NCBI RefSeq assembly: GCF_041379945.2
Contig: NZ_JBFTXJ020000013.1
Span: 62,001-126,000 of the forward strand
Length of the DNA: 64,000 nt
Direction of reading: 5' to 3'
Origin: Aneurinibacillus sp. REN35
GTDB taxonomy: Bacteria > Bacillota > Bacilli > Aneurinibacillales > Aneurinibacillaceae
Shown here: positions 1-8,442 of the stretch, in pieces
Position numbering within the stretch: the first letter of the stretch is position 1
Layout: each line of letters opens with the position of its first letter
The notes under the pieces: generated by a model
What the model saw: only the letters and a program-made list of their open reading frames with translations
The model's database searches: none
Told to the model about the DNA's origin: nothing
Made by a program: the position numbers and the translations under genes

Positions 1-1016
1 ACCAGAAAGGCACCACAACTGATTGGTTGATAGAAAAGCTTATGAAAATCAACCGTCACCGAATCGGCCAACTCAATGCCGGAGAGCTTCTTTCGAAAGC
101 GCTGGCTCAGCACCAACGCTCCTCCGTAGGCGGCATCCACATGCAGCCAGAGATTGTGCCGAGCAGAGATTTGAGCTAACTCCCGCATAGGATCAATACT
201 GCCAAAATCTGTTGTGCCGCATGTAGCTACCATCGCAAACGGTATCAGCTGCTTTTGCTGCATCTGCCTAATCTTCTCCTCAGCGTCTCGAATGCATAGA
301 CGGCGGTTCTGATCGGTTTTGATCACGACGACAGCCTTCTCGCCTAACCCGAGCTGGGACGCCGATTTTTTCACTGTAAAATGGGCATCTTCCGAGCATA
401 GAATCCGTAAGCGTCCTGCTTCTTGCGGCAGTCCATTCTGCTGCACATCCCAGTCCCAGTGCCGTTTGCAGAAAGCATCACGCGCGAGAAGCAGACCCGT
501 ATAATTCGACTGCGTTCCTCCGCTAGTGAATGTCCCATCCGCCTCTTGCGAAAATCCGAACTGTGCGCAAAGCCAGCGAATCAACTCTGCTTCTATGTAA
601 GTAGCTGCCGCACTCTGGTCCCATGAATCCATGGATTGATTCAATGCACTGATAACCGCTTCAGCAGCAAGCGCGGGAATGAGCGGGGGGCAATGAAGGT
701 GCGCAATACTTCTTGGATGCGTGACATGTATGCTATCGCGAAGAAGAGCGGAAGGAAGTTCACTCACTACAACCCCAAGGTCTTCCCCATCCTCTGAAGC
801 AAGCGCCAGCTTCTTCATGGCGCGTTCAATCTCCTTTGGTGCTTTGCCGCTATAAGGCACTTCGTTATCGCTATAGAACGTGGCAAGCATCTCTTTAACC
901 ATATCCATCGCTTGCCTGTATGCTCGCTGTCCCTCTTCTCCTTCATTCAGGAAGAGGGACTCGACTCCATCCGGTTTTGCTATACGGGCTATCGTTTCTA
1001 TAGAGCTTGGATTCAC
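1..1016 (-). CDS. ddc: L-2,4-diaminobutyrate decarboxylase, partial (3' end outside window)
   Basis: Group II PLP-dependent decarboxylase, of the family that converts 2,4-diaminobutyrate to 1,3-diaminopropane, a building block of hydroxamate siderophores. About 338 codons are visible and the reading frame is open to the window edge. Seen: SGGTQSN near residues 165-171, CGTTDFGSID near 266-275, HVDAAYGG near 293-300 and the PLP lysine in DFHK (Lys326). The GTG start at 1016 overlaps the stop of the upstream aminotransferase gene, so the two are translationally coupled. The substrate is inferred from the neighbour; glutamate or tyrosine decarboxylase-like members of the family are the alternative. 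Confidence is high for the fold, moderate for the substrate. Confidence 0.85.
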   Translation of the reverse strand, partial: MNPSSIETIARIAKPDGVESLFLNEGEEGQRAYRQAMDMVKEMLATFYSDNEVPYSGKAPKEIERAMKKLALASEDGEDLGVVVSELPSALLRDSIHVTHPRSIAHLHCPPLIPALAAEAVISALNQSMDSWDQSAAATYIEAELIRWLCAQFGFSQEADGTFTSGGTQSNYTGLLLARDAFCKRHWDWDVQQNGLPQEAGRLRILCSEDAHFTVKKSASQLGLGEKAVVVIKTDQNRRLCIRDAEEKIRQMQQKQLIPFAMVATCGTTDFGSIDPMRELAQISARHNLWLHVDAAYGGALVLSQRFRKKLSGIELADSVTVDFHKLFYQPISCGAFL

Positions 1017-2377
1017 TGCAATCTCACCTCATGTCGGATTGCTTCTTGAGTAGCCTCTGCAAAAATCGCCACTACTTCATCCATCTGCTCTTCTGTAATA
1101 ACGAGCGGCGGCAGGAAACGTACAACACTGCCATGTCTTCCGCCCACTTCAAGAATAAGCCCTCGATCGAAGCACTCTCGCTGAATGCGACTTGCAAGGA
1201 GCGGATGTGCCGGATGACTGCCGTTTGGAGCTGCTTGCTGCGCCGAATCTACGATCTCAACTCCGACCATTAATCCTCGACCTCTTACATCACCGATCTG
1301 AGGTACCTTTTGCTGAAGCTCTTGCAGGGAGTGGGTCAACTTCTCGCCCATACGCGCTGCATGAGCGGCAAGATTTTGTTCCTTGATAAATTTCAATGTC
1401 GCCGTCCCTGCCGCCATAGCCATCTGATTTCCACGGAACGTTCCAATATGGGCGCCCGGCGACCATTGATCCAGATCTTTATCGTAAATGACAACCGATA
1501 GTGGCAGACTGCCACCGATTGCTTTGGAAAGAACGATCACATCCGGTATGATGCCAGCATGCTCAAAGGCAAATAATTTTCCTGTGCGTCCGATACCGGT
1601 CTGCACTTCGTCAATGATGAGAGGAATATTGCGCTCTTTTGTTATCCGCCGCATTTCCCGAATCCATTCCAGCGGTGCAGGAATAGATCCCCCTTCGCCT
1701 TGCACCACCTCAAAAATCATCCCAGCCGGTGGAAGCACACCGCTTTCTGGATCATCCAGCAGATTTTCGATGTAGCTGCTGCTAATACGATGACTCGCTT
1801 CTCCGCCTACACCAAATGGGCAGCGATATGTATACGGATAAGGCAAGAAGTGAACATCCGGCATAAGTCCTTGTACTTTTTCTTTTGGCCCTAGCGTACC
1901 GCTGAGCGACATCGTACCGTGTGTAGCTCCATGATACCCGCCTTGAAAGGAGAGGATGCTGCGCTTTCCTGTCGCTGTCTTTACCAGTTTAATCGCAGCT
2001 TCGATTGCATCACCGCCTGTAGGCCCACAAAATTGAATTTTTGCACGCTTGACAAATTCCTCAGGTAAGCTGGCAAATACCTCATTAACAAACTCCTCTT
2101 TTATCGGCGTTGTTAAATCGAGTGTATGCAGTGGACGCTTATCCCGAATTACCTGCTCCATGGCTTCGACAACGACCGGATGATTATGCCCCAGAGCCAG
2201 TGTCCCCGCTCCGGCGAGACAATCATAATACTGCTTCCCATCAACATCCTGAACGAAAATACCCTCCGCCTTGTCTATGGCGATTGGAATTCTTCTCGGG
2301 TAGGAGCGGGCATTCGACTCACGTTGTTCCTGCTGTTCGAGAAGCATTTTATTTCTTGAAACCTGTTGGATTGTCAT
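1013..2377 (-). CDS. dat: Diaminobutyrate--2-oxoglutarate aminotransferase
   Basis: Class III PLP aminotransferase, 454 aa, a usual length for the family. It makes L-2,4-diaminobutyrate from aspartate semialdehyde using glutamate. Visible motifs: FCGPTGGDAIEAA (PLP phosphate region, about 116-128), IIDEVQTGIGRTGK (about 254-267) and the PLP lysine in LSKAIGG (Lys285). The gene is followed by ddc with overlapping stop and start codons, the classic Dat-Ddc pair that supplies 1,3-diaminopropane. A Fur-like box lies about 60 bp upstream, so iron-regulated siderophore synthesis is the likely purpose. The siderophore synthetases themselves are outside the window. Confidence 0.88.
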   Translation of the reverse strand: MTIQQVSRNKMLLEQQEQRESNARSYPRRIPIAIDKAEGIFVQDVDGKQYYDCLAGAGTLALGHNHPVVVEAMEQVIRDKRPLHTLDLTTPIKEEFVNEVFASLPEEFVKRAKIQFCGPTGGDAIEAAIKLVKTATGKRSILSFQGGYHGATHGTMSLSGTLGPKEKVQGLMPDVHFLPYPYTYRCPFGVGGEASHRISSSYIENLLDDPESGVLPPAGMIFEVVQGEGGSIPAPLEWIREMRRITKERNIPLIIDEVQTGIGRTGKLFAFEHAGIIPDVIVLSKAIGGSLPLSVVIYDKDLDQWSPGAHIGTFRGNQMAMAAGTATLKFIKEQNLAAHAARMGEKLTHSLQELQQKVPQIGDVRGRGLMVGVEIVDSAQQAAPNGSHPAHPLLASRIQRECFDRGLILEVGGRHGSVVRFLPPLVITEEQMDEVVAIFAEATQEAIRHEVRLQ

Positions 2378-2434
2378 GGCTAACTCCCTCTCTAACTGAA
2401 AATATTTTTCAATTGCATCTGCCCCAAGGTTAAG

Positions 2435-2455
2435 TGATAAAGATTATCATTGTCA
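2435..2455 (-). promoter_or_regulatory. Fur box upstream of dat-ddc
   Basis: TGATAAAGATTATCA (2435-2449) matches the Bacillus 7-1-7 Fur consensus TGATAATNATTATCA with one mismatch and continues into a further half-like TGTCA. It lies 58 bp before the dat start codon. A second AT-rich TTATCAATTAT segment sits near 2474. Iron repression of the diaminobutyrate unit is inferred from this match and the gene content. Confidence 0.75.
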
Positions 2456-2623
2456 AATATATTTGAGAGTTGTTATCAATTATGCTTCTTTCTTCACACT
2501 TTTTAGGTAAAATGATTGAACTTCTATAAATGACATAGCGTGTGATTAAATACGCAATGGGATCTATAAAACGACATATAGGAGGATAAATTCACCACAT
2601 CAATTCTCCTGCCAAAAAAATAA

Positions 2624-2666
2624 AAGAGCGGAAGCGAGTTCTTTTATCGAACTCGCTTCCGCTCTT
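2624..2666 (-). terminator. Intrinsic terminator of the feoAB operon
   Basis: An 18-bp perfect inverted repeat (AAGAGCGGAAGCGAGTTC, 2624-2641, with its complement 2649-2666) and a 7-nt loop. On the minus strand it is followed by a T-rich run, ten bases after the feoB2 stop. Confidence 0.92.
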
Positions 2667-2676
2667 CGTTATATAT

Positions 2677-4080
2677 CTATACCCAGCCAAAATAACGAAC
2701 CGTTTGCGCGACAATAAAGCATACACCGATTGCGATCGAGAGCGGCAAAAGTACGGAAACAACTGTCCACTTTGCGCTTTTCGTCTCCTTAGCAATCGTA
2801 TAAATCGTTGTACCGCATGGATAATGGAGAAGCGAAAACAGCATCATATTCAGCGCGGTCAGCCACGTCCAGCCATGCGTCAGAAAGAGCTGCTTCAGTG
2901 CATTCATATCATCAAGCTCAATCATCGCACCGGATGCCATATACCCCATAATCAGAATCGGGACAACAATCTCATTTGCCGGAAGCCCCAGCAGAAATGC
3001 CATCAGAATATAGCCATCAAGCCCAATCGCATGAGCAAACGGATCAAACCAGCTTGCAACATGGGCAAGCACGCTCTTGTCTCCAACAATAATGTTGGCA
3101 AGCACCCAGGTAATTACTCCGGCTGGCGCTGCCGTAATAACCGCACGTTTAAGCACAAACAATGTTTTATCATACACAGATCGAACGATTGTACGGCCAA
3201 GCTGCGGCGCACGGTACGGCGGAAGCTCCAGCGTGAAGTGGGAAGGAACGCCGCGCAGCATCGTCTTCGATAGCGTCCATGAGACAAATAGCGTCATCAT
3301 AATACCGAAGAGAACCATGCCGACAACAATCAATGCCGCAACGGTTACGCTTGCGCCCATTCCTACGGCTCCTGCCATAAACAAAGACGATAAGAGAATA
3401 AGCGTCGGCCATCGACCGTTGCATGGAACAAAATTATTCGTCAGAATAGCAATCATGCGTTCACGAGGCGACTCGATAATGCGGCAAGAGATAATGCCTG
3501 CTGCATTACAGCCAAATCCCATTGCCATCGTCAACGATTGTTTCCCGTGTCCACCGGCCTTCTTGAACAGCCGATCCAAGTTAAATGCCACACGCGGCAA
3601 ATAACCAAAGTCCTCCAACAGCGCAAAAAGAGGAAAGAAGATCGCCATTGGCGGCAGCATTACTGAAATGACCCAACCTACGCCCCGAAATAAACCGAGT
3701 ACAAGTACGCCATGCAGCCATGCCGGAGATCCTGCCCACATGAACAAGGCAGTCAACTTGCCCTCAAGCCAGCCAAATCCGTCTGCCAGAAGGCTTGAGG
3801 GAACATTAGCTCCAGCAATAGTAACCCAGAATACCGCACCTAATAAAGCCAGCATAATGGGAAATCCAAGATAGCGAGACGTCAGAATGGAATCGAGCCG
3901 CCCCTCCCAATCACTCTTTTTATCCTCAGAACGGCTTGTAACCTCATCGGCAATTGCCTGTGAATGCTGATAAATTTTTTCTACAATCCCATCACGGACT
4001 GGTTCCGTCTGCTCTCTTTGCACTTGAGATGCAATCGCCTGGAGACGATAGATATCGTTTTTTTCTATGCTTGCGGCCAT
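2677..4080 (-). CDS. feoB2: Ferrous iron transporter FeoB, membrane (Gate/nucleoside-recognition) half
   Basis: Membrane permease part of FeoB, 467 aa, encoded separately from the GTPase. The protein begins with a short soluble helix region (residues 1-60), then many hydrophobic segments. It contains the typical FeoB features GFGCNAAGI with ESPRERM, the NNFVPCNGR motif and, near the C terminus, LPANEIV and YPCGTTIYTI. Fused FeoB is usually 650-770 aa; the two halves here add to about that. The start ATG has its own Shine-Dalgarno (GGGAGGT, 9 nt upstream), and the gene overlaps the GTPase gene by 16 bp in another frame. That argues for a genuine two-gene FeoB rather than a fresh frameshift. 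Confidence 0.88.
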   Translation of the reverse strand: MAASIEKNDIYRLQAIASQVQREQTEPVRDGIVEKIYQHSQAIADEVTSRSEDKKSDWEGRLDSILTSRYLGFPIMLALLGAVFWVTIAGANVPSSLLADGFGWLEGKLTALFMWAGSPAWLHGVLVLGLFRGVGWVISVMLPPMAIFFPLFALLEDFGYLPRVAFNLDRLFKKAGGHGKQSLTMAMGFGCNAAGIISCRIIESPRERMIAILTNNFVPCNGRWPTLILLSSLFMAGAVGMGASVTVAALIVVGMVLFGIMMTLFVSWTLSKTMLRGVPSHFTLELPPYRAPQLGRTIVRSVYDKTLFVLKRAVITAAPAGVITWVLANIIVGDKSVLAHVASWFDPFAHAIGLDGYILMAFLLGLPANEIVVPILIMGYMASGAMIELDDMNALKQLFLTHGWTWLTALNMMLFSLLHYPCGTTIYTIAKETKSAKWTVVSVLLPLSIAIGVCFIVAQTVRYFGWV

Positions 4081-4865
4081 GAGGGTGATACCTCCCTGCT
4101 TACCGGATGTTCTGGCAATGCAGCATCAGTCATATATCTCTCAATATCTTGCAGGAGGGTCGTATCTCCATCAAGCATTCGAAGCGCTACCCAGCGCGGC
4201 TTTAGCAACCCTTTGAGCAGGGGAGCCAGCTTGACTTCTAGCTCACAAATGGCCTGCTCAACCTCCTCACTATAGTGAAGAAGAAGCGGAGAGGGCCGGA
4301 TGGCTCCTGTCACGACATTGAACAGTTGATCCTTCAGCTCTTGCAGTCCTTGTTTCTGGCGGGCGGCTGTCGCTACAACCGGCACACCTAATTTTTTGGA
4401 AAGACCTTCTATATCTACCTGTACGCCTTTCCGTTTCGCTTCATCCATCAAATTCACGCACAGCACAACCTGATCGGTAATCTCCATCACCTGAAGCGCA
4501 AGATTTAAATTCCGCTCTAATGCGGTCGCATCAACTACGACAAGCGTCACATCCGGTCGACCGAAACAGATGAAATCTCGGGCCACCTGCTCATCAACCG
4601 AATTGGGCAAAAGGGAATACGTACCAGGCAAATCGACGAGAAGAAAGGATTGATTGTTATGGGTAAACGAGCCTTGCGCGTTTCCAACCGTCTTGCCAGG
4701 CCAGTTGCCTGTATGTTGGTTAAGCCCTGTCAGTGCGTTGAACACTGTGCTTTTTCCCGTATTCGGATTTCCCGCAAGCGCAATCACTTTCTGATCCGCT
4801 TCAGCTGTAATGCCGAATGCTCTGTGCAGAAGTTCCATTCTTTTCTCTACGGACAAGCTATTCAT
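4065..4865 (-). CDS. feoB1: FeoB small GTPase domain protein (N-terminal half of FeoB)
   Basis: 266-aa G protein that controls ferrous iron import by the FeoB membrane part. G1 is GNPNTGKST (residues 32-40), G3 is DLPG (78-81) and G4 is NLMD (138-141). The rest resembles the FeoB helical (GDI-like) domain, and there are no membrane segments. The ATG at 4865 is preferred over a GTG nine bases upstream because AAGGAG stands 8 nt before it. The gene follows feoA by 12 bp and overlaps the membrane half by 16 bp, so all three are one translationally coupled operon. Confidence 0.9.
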   Translation of the reverse strand: MNSLSVEKRMELLHRAFGITAEADQKVIALAGNPNTGKSTVFNALTGLNQHTGNWPGKTVGNAQGSFTHNNQSFLLVDLPGTYSLLPNSVDEQVARDFICFGRPDVTLVVVDATALERNLNLALQVMEITDQVVLCVNLMDEAKRKGVQVDIEGLSKKLGVPVVATAARQKQGLQELKDQLFNVVTGAIRPSPLLLHYSEEVEQAICELEVKLAPLLKGLLKPRWVALRMLDGDTTLLQDIERYMTDAALPEHPVSREVSPSWPQA

Positions 4866-4877
4866 CGATCTCACTCC

Positions 4878-5132
4878 TTATTTGCCAAGCGTCTCTACCA
4901 GAATCTGCTTTGCATCTTCCTTTCGCAGCCCTATTGTTGTACCACGTACCCTGTAGGCCGTCGGATCTCCAATCGGACTGCGCCGCACGACTTCCACTAT
5001 CGTCTGCGGCACCATTCCCAAATCCAGCAAACGCCGTCGAACTAATCCTTCAGCCTGAAGCGATACTACCCTTGCACGGCTGCCAGGTACAAGCTCTGAT
5101 AAAGGAATCGCTGCTGTTTTTTTCTCAGCCAT
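4878..5132 (-). CDS. feoA: FeoA family protein
   Basis: 84-aa SH3-like FeoA protein, a cytosolic accessory of FeoB. It has the family pattern LxxLxPGxxARVVSL near the N terminus, then RRRLLDLGMVPQT and a final GTTIGLRKEDAKQI. It is the first gene of feoA-feoB1-feoB2, which ends at the terminator 2624-2666. No clear Fur box was found upstream (5133-5359). Confidence 0.92.
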   Translation of the reverse strand: MAEKKTAAIPLSELVPGSRARVVSLQAEGLVRRRLLDLGMVPQTIVEVVRRSPIGDPTAYRVRGTTIGLRKEDAKQILVETLGK

Positions 5133-5359
5133 CTGCTCACCTCGGAACCCCTATTTATAATTAGCCAAGCGCTACATAATTTACCCAACGCAACTTTCAA
5201 CGTAAAAAAACATCACTTTCCTTATATAAATTATTTTGCATAGAGGCAAAAAACGCAAGAAGTTTTTTCTTTGGTATATTCTTACTCTATTTTTTCTCCG
5301 CGCAATTTGTGCTATCTTGTTAAGTGAAAATCTATATTTTCTTTAGCCAGGAGGCTCCA

Positions 5360-6103
5360 ATGAATGAGAAGCAGACCGAATATAAGCCGCTTCATGAACA
5401 AGAAGCCATCCTTGTAACGGATGTCTATACCATCAATGTTGTACACGCTATCGAAAACCTGGAGACGATATGGCGCAAGCGTTTAGAAGACGGATTGGTT
5501 CGACTCGATTTTGCAGTCGAAATCGGCAAAAAGCTTCGGGCCAAATTGCAGCTACAGTTGTATGACTTCCTCCGTGACCATCCGGTACCCAAAAAATACG
5601 AAGGAAAAACATTGCTCGCCTTTTCTTATGAAATGCCCGAATGGGCTATACTCGAAGTGCTTCGTTTATATAAACAGGCAGACAGCATACGAGATTCTAT
5701 CGTTAGATATAACGATTTGATGGATGAATATGAAGCGATTTTTTATGAACAATTCGAATACCAATTTCTTGAGAATGAGCTGCCAACCGAAGAGAGTGAA
5801 CTTGCAGACACGCTATCTGAGTACCGTAACCGCCTGCAAGCATTGTATGAGAAGTCGGCTCGCTTTCGTGACAAACAAGCATACAGCCGGATGTACAGTG
5901 AACGTTCGTCATCTTCTCACGTCTCCGCGTCAGACCCCGTCCATGCGCAAGGGCTGCACCAATTGCTTGGAATTGATGAGAGTGCTTCCGGTGACGAAGT
6001 AAAGCAGCAGTACCGCCACCTGATGAAGATACTTCATCCGGACCATGGCGGCAGCGCCTATTTATTCAACCTTGTAAAACAAGCGTACGAAGCCGAAAAA
6101 TAA
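5360..6103 (+). CDS. J-domain (DnaJ-like) protein
   Basis: 247-aa soluble protein with a C-terminal J domain (about residues 198-247): LHQLLGIDESASGDEVKQQY, then the invariant HPD in ILHPDHGG. The first 190 residues are helical, charged and not recognised. It probably recruits and stimulates an Hsp70 for a specific client. The ATG at 5360 has AGGAGG 5 nt upstream; an in-frame GTG at 5324 lies before this ribosome binding site and is unlikely. The gene stands alone, divergent from feoA. The role of the N-terminal part is unknown. Confidence 0.75.
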   Translation: MNEKQTEYKPLHEQEAILVTDVYTINVVHAIENLETIWRKRLEDGLVRLDFAVEIGKKLRAKLQLQLYDFLRDHPVPKKYEGKTLLAFSYEMPEWAILEVLRLYKQADSIRDSIVRYNDLMDEYEAIFYEQFEYQFLENELPTEESELADTLSEYRNRLQALYEKSARFRDKQAYSRMYSERSSSSHVSASDPVHAQGLHQLLGIDESASGDEVKQQYRHLMKILHPDHGGSAYLFNLVKQAYEAEK

Positions 6104-6317
6104 AAGGGCTACAGCACTCTAGCTTAGCCCCCTTATCTATCACCATTACCTTCGGATAATCAGCCCCTTTACATAACATTCGTCTCGTAAGCATCTCTCT
6201 TCCGCAAATCCACATTTTCTGTACAGCCGAATGGCTCCCTTTTTAACTTTCTCGTAATTTATTTTTCTTATAAACACGCTACACTAGAATAGAGTTTACA
6301 TATGAGGAGGGCTATCG

Positions 6318-7040
6318 GTGGAAAGCCATTCGGCCAAAATTTTAATTATAGAGGATGAGAGTTCAATCCGCCGCTTTATTACGATCAATCTATTACGTGA
6401 GAATTTCTGCGTTATCGAAGCTGAAAATGGTGAAGAAGGGTTACAAAAAGTGATGCAGGAGCGTCCGGACTTAGCTGTGCTTGATGTCATGCTTCCAGGC
6501 ATAGATGGATATGAAGTATGTCGGAGAATGCGAGAAGACTTTCCGGAAATCGCTGTGATCATGCTGACAGCTCGCGGTCAAGATATGGATAAGTTAATGG
6601 GACTTGAGCTAGGTGCGGATGATTATATCATTAAGCCCTTCAATCCGCTCGAATTATCGGCTCGAATCCGTGCCGTTCTAAGACGGATGCATTTTCGTCC
6701 AACTGCTGCGAAGAAGGAGCATGAACTGCAATCCGGCCCTTTCCGCTTGGATTCACAAGCACATCGCCTATTCAAAAACAACCGTGAGATTGATCTGACA
6801 CCGCGCGAATACGATTTATTTATTACTTTTATGCAGAATATTGATAAAGCATTAACAAGGGATGAAATTCTGGACTTAACTTGGGGAGAAGATTTCATTG
6901 GCGATCCCAAAACGGTGGACGTTCATATCAGGCGTCTCCGCGAGAAGGTCGAAGAGCACCCTTCTAAGCCCGTGCATATTGAAACCATTTGGGGATATGG
7001 ATATTGCTTCCGAAGAGGTGCAGACGTTGTACGGAATTAA
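6318..7040 (+). CDS. OmpR/PhoB-family response regulator
   Basis: 240 aa: receiver domain (about 8-120) with the acidic pair ED at 12-13 and phospho-acceptor Asp56 in LDVMLPG, the conserved lysine in IKPF, then a winged-helix DNA-binding domain (about 140-235) ending TIWGYGYCFR. The GTG start has GGAGGG upstream. It is first in a unit with a histidine kinase that overlaps it by 14 bp and a lipoprotein gene. The stimulus cannot be read from the sequence. Confidence 0.9.
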   Translation: MESHSAKILIIEDESSIRRFITINLLRENFCVIEAENGEEGLQKVMQERPDLAVLDVMLPGIDGYEVCRRMREDFPEIAVIMLTARGQDMDKLMGLELGADDYIIKPFNPLELSARIRAVLRRMHFRPTAAKKEHELQSGPFRLDSQAHRLFKNNREIDLTPREYDLFITFMQNIDKALTRDEILDLTWGEDFIGDPKTVDVHIRRLREKVEEHPSKPVHIETIWGYGYCFRRGADVVRN

Positions 7041-8442
7041 AAAACGGCTCGTAGGCAGCTATCTTATCATCATCGTAATTACTGTGCTTCTTTTTGAATT
7101 GTGCATGCTGATCGCCGTCCAGCAGTATTATATTGGTCATATTCGCGACACGCTGCAGAATAAAGCGGAGGCCTCTGCTTCTTTTTATAACCAGTATTTA
7201 TCGGAACATAGCTTGCAGGAGCAAGCCAACCATCTCGTTAATAGTTTTGCGGAAACAACAAGTGCACAAGTACAGATTATCGGGGTTACTGGTATCGTGT
7301 TAGGTGACTCTACAGGCATGACTTACGGAAAAACCATTACAAAGCCGGATGTGCGAGCCGCGCTCGACGGAACGTTTGGTGAATGGCGGGGAACTATGCC
7401 TGACACCGGAGAGCGGGTACTTTCCGTATCCGTGCCATTACAGAATACCGGAAATACAATCGGAGTTCTGCGCTTAACAACCTCACTTGTCGAAACATAT
7501 GCAATCATCCAAAGGATTACATGGCTACTCGCCTTTACCGGTATTACCATTATTACAATCTCCATTGTGATCAGCCTCTTTCTCTCTGCTTCGATTACAA
7601 GACCCATTAAGGAATTGATTAAAGGAGCCGAAGAGATGGCAGCAGGAAAGTTCACCGTGCGCATTCCAAAGCAGCAAGATGATGAATTAGGGAAATTGAT
7701 TGATACCATGCATTATATGGCCGCAGAAATTACCCGACATGAACAGCTAAAAACCGCATTCATCGCCTCCATATCCCATGAATTGCGTACTCCGCTCACT
7801 TCTATTAAGGGATGGGTTATTACGCTCCTATCAGATCCTGAGCAGCGCAATCCATTAGTGCAAGAAGGACTTGAGATTATTGATACAGAAACAGAACGAC
7901 TGACACTGCTTGTAGAAGACCTATTGGACTTCTCAAGACTGGCAGAAGGAAAAACTACTCTTTATGTTACATCCATTCAAGTAGCTGAATGGGTGCAACA
8001 GGTTATCAAGCTACTTGCGCCGAGGGCAGAGCGGCAGAGTGTTACTTTTCTTGTCGACGTCGCCCCCGATCTCCCTATCATCGCCGGCGATGTAAACCGT
8101 TTAAAGCAGGTGCTGCTCAATCTAGTAGATAATGCCTTGAAATTTACACCTTCCGGCGGTGAGATCACCATTTGCGCACAGGCAGTGGAGAAGCAGATAC
8201 AGGTCAGCGTAAAAGATAACGGGACGGGCATTGCAGAAGAAAAACTGCCCCATATCAAAAAGCGATTTTATCAAGCGAGTGAATCTGTGCCTGGAAACGG
8301 ATTGGGTCTTGCCATCTGTGATGAGATTATGATGCTGCATGGCGGAAAAATCGAGATTCACAGCAGACTTGGAGACGGAACCCAGGTCGATCTCTTCTTC
8401 CCGCTTACCCATCCGCCGCGAAAGGAGGAACAAATCATTTGA
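7027..8442 (+). CDS. Sensor histidine kinase (partner of the response regulator at 6318)
   Basis: 471 aa from the TTG at 7027, chosen because GAGGTG stands 6 nt upstream; the same frame has ATG at 6997 and GTG at 7018. Domains: TM1 (about 9-31), extracytoplasmic sensor (32-163), TM2 (165-188), HAMP (188-240), HisKA with SISHELRTPL (His251), then HATPase_c with NLVDNALKF, DNGTGI and NGLGLAI. It is translationally coupled to the response regulator and to the lipoprotein gene behind it. An essential, WalK- or PhoR-like role is possible, but the sensor domain gives no proof. Confidence 0.88.
   Translation: MYGIKKRLVGSYLIIIVITVLLFELCMLIAVQQYYIGHIRDTLQNKAEASASFYNQYLSEHSLQEQANHLVNSFAETTSAQVQIIGVTGIVLGDSTGMTYGKTITKPDVRAALDGTFGEWRGTMPDTGERVLSVSVPLQNTGNTIGVLRLTTSLVETYAIIQRITWLLAFTGITIITISIVISLFLSASITRPIKELIKGAEEMAAGKFTVRIPKQQDDELGKLIDTMHYMAAEITRHEQLKTAFIASISHELRTPLTSIKGWVITLLSDPEQRNPLVQEGLEIIDTETERLTLLVEDLLDFSRLAEGKTTLYVTSIQVAEWVQQVIKLLAPRAERQSVTFLVDVAPDLPIIAGDVNRLKQVLLNLVDNALKFTPSGGEITICAQAVEKQIQVSVKDNGTGIAEEKLPHIKKRFYQASESVPGNGLGLAICDEIMMLHGGKIEIHSRLGDGTQVDLFFPLTHPPRKEEQII

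Larger units (their letters stand above)
2378..2676. other. Intergenic region between feoB2 terminator and dat
   Basis: About 300 bp with no credible gene. It holds the dat promoter and Fur box on the right of dat (2435-2455) and the intrinsic terminator of the feo operon (2624-2666). Nothing else was recognised in the remaining AT-rich sequence. Confidence 0.7.

Noticed and set aside
2592-2795. 67-aa ORF on the minus strand at the end of feoB2
   Set aside because: It is out of frame with feoB2 over most of its length and crosses the intrinsic terminator.
4065-4080. feoB frameshift as a pseudogene
   Set aside because: Both halves are complete domains with own starts and good ribosome sites, so a natural split is more likely.
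6102-6134. Possible terminator after the J-domain gene
   Set aside because: GGGCTA and TAGCCC can pair but only with bulges and without a T tract; support is too weak to list.
6897-7026. Longer histidine kinase starting at 6898
   Set aside because: The extra N-terminal residues overlap the response regulator in another frame, are not kinase-like, and have no ribosome binding site; the TTG at 7027 has GAGGTG at correct distance.
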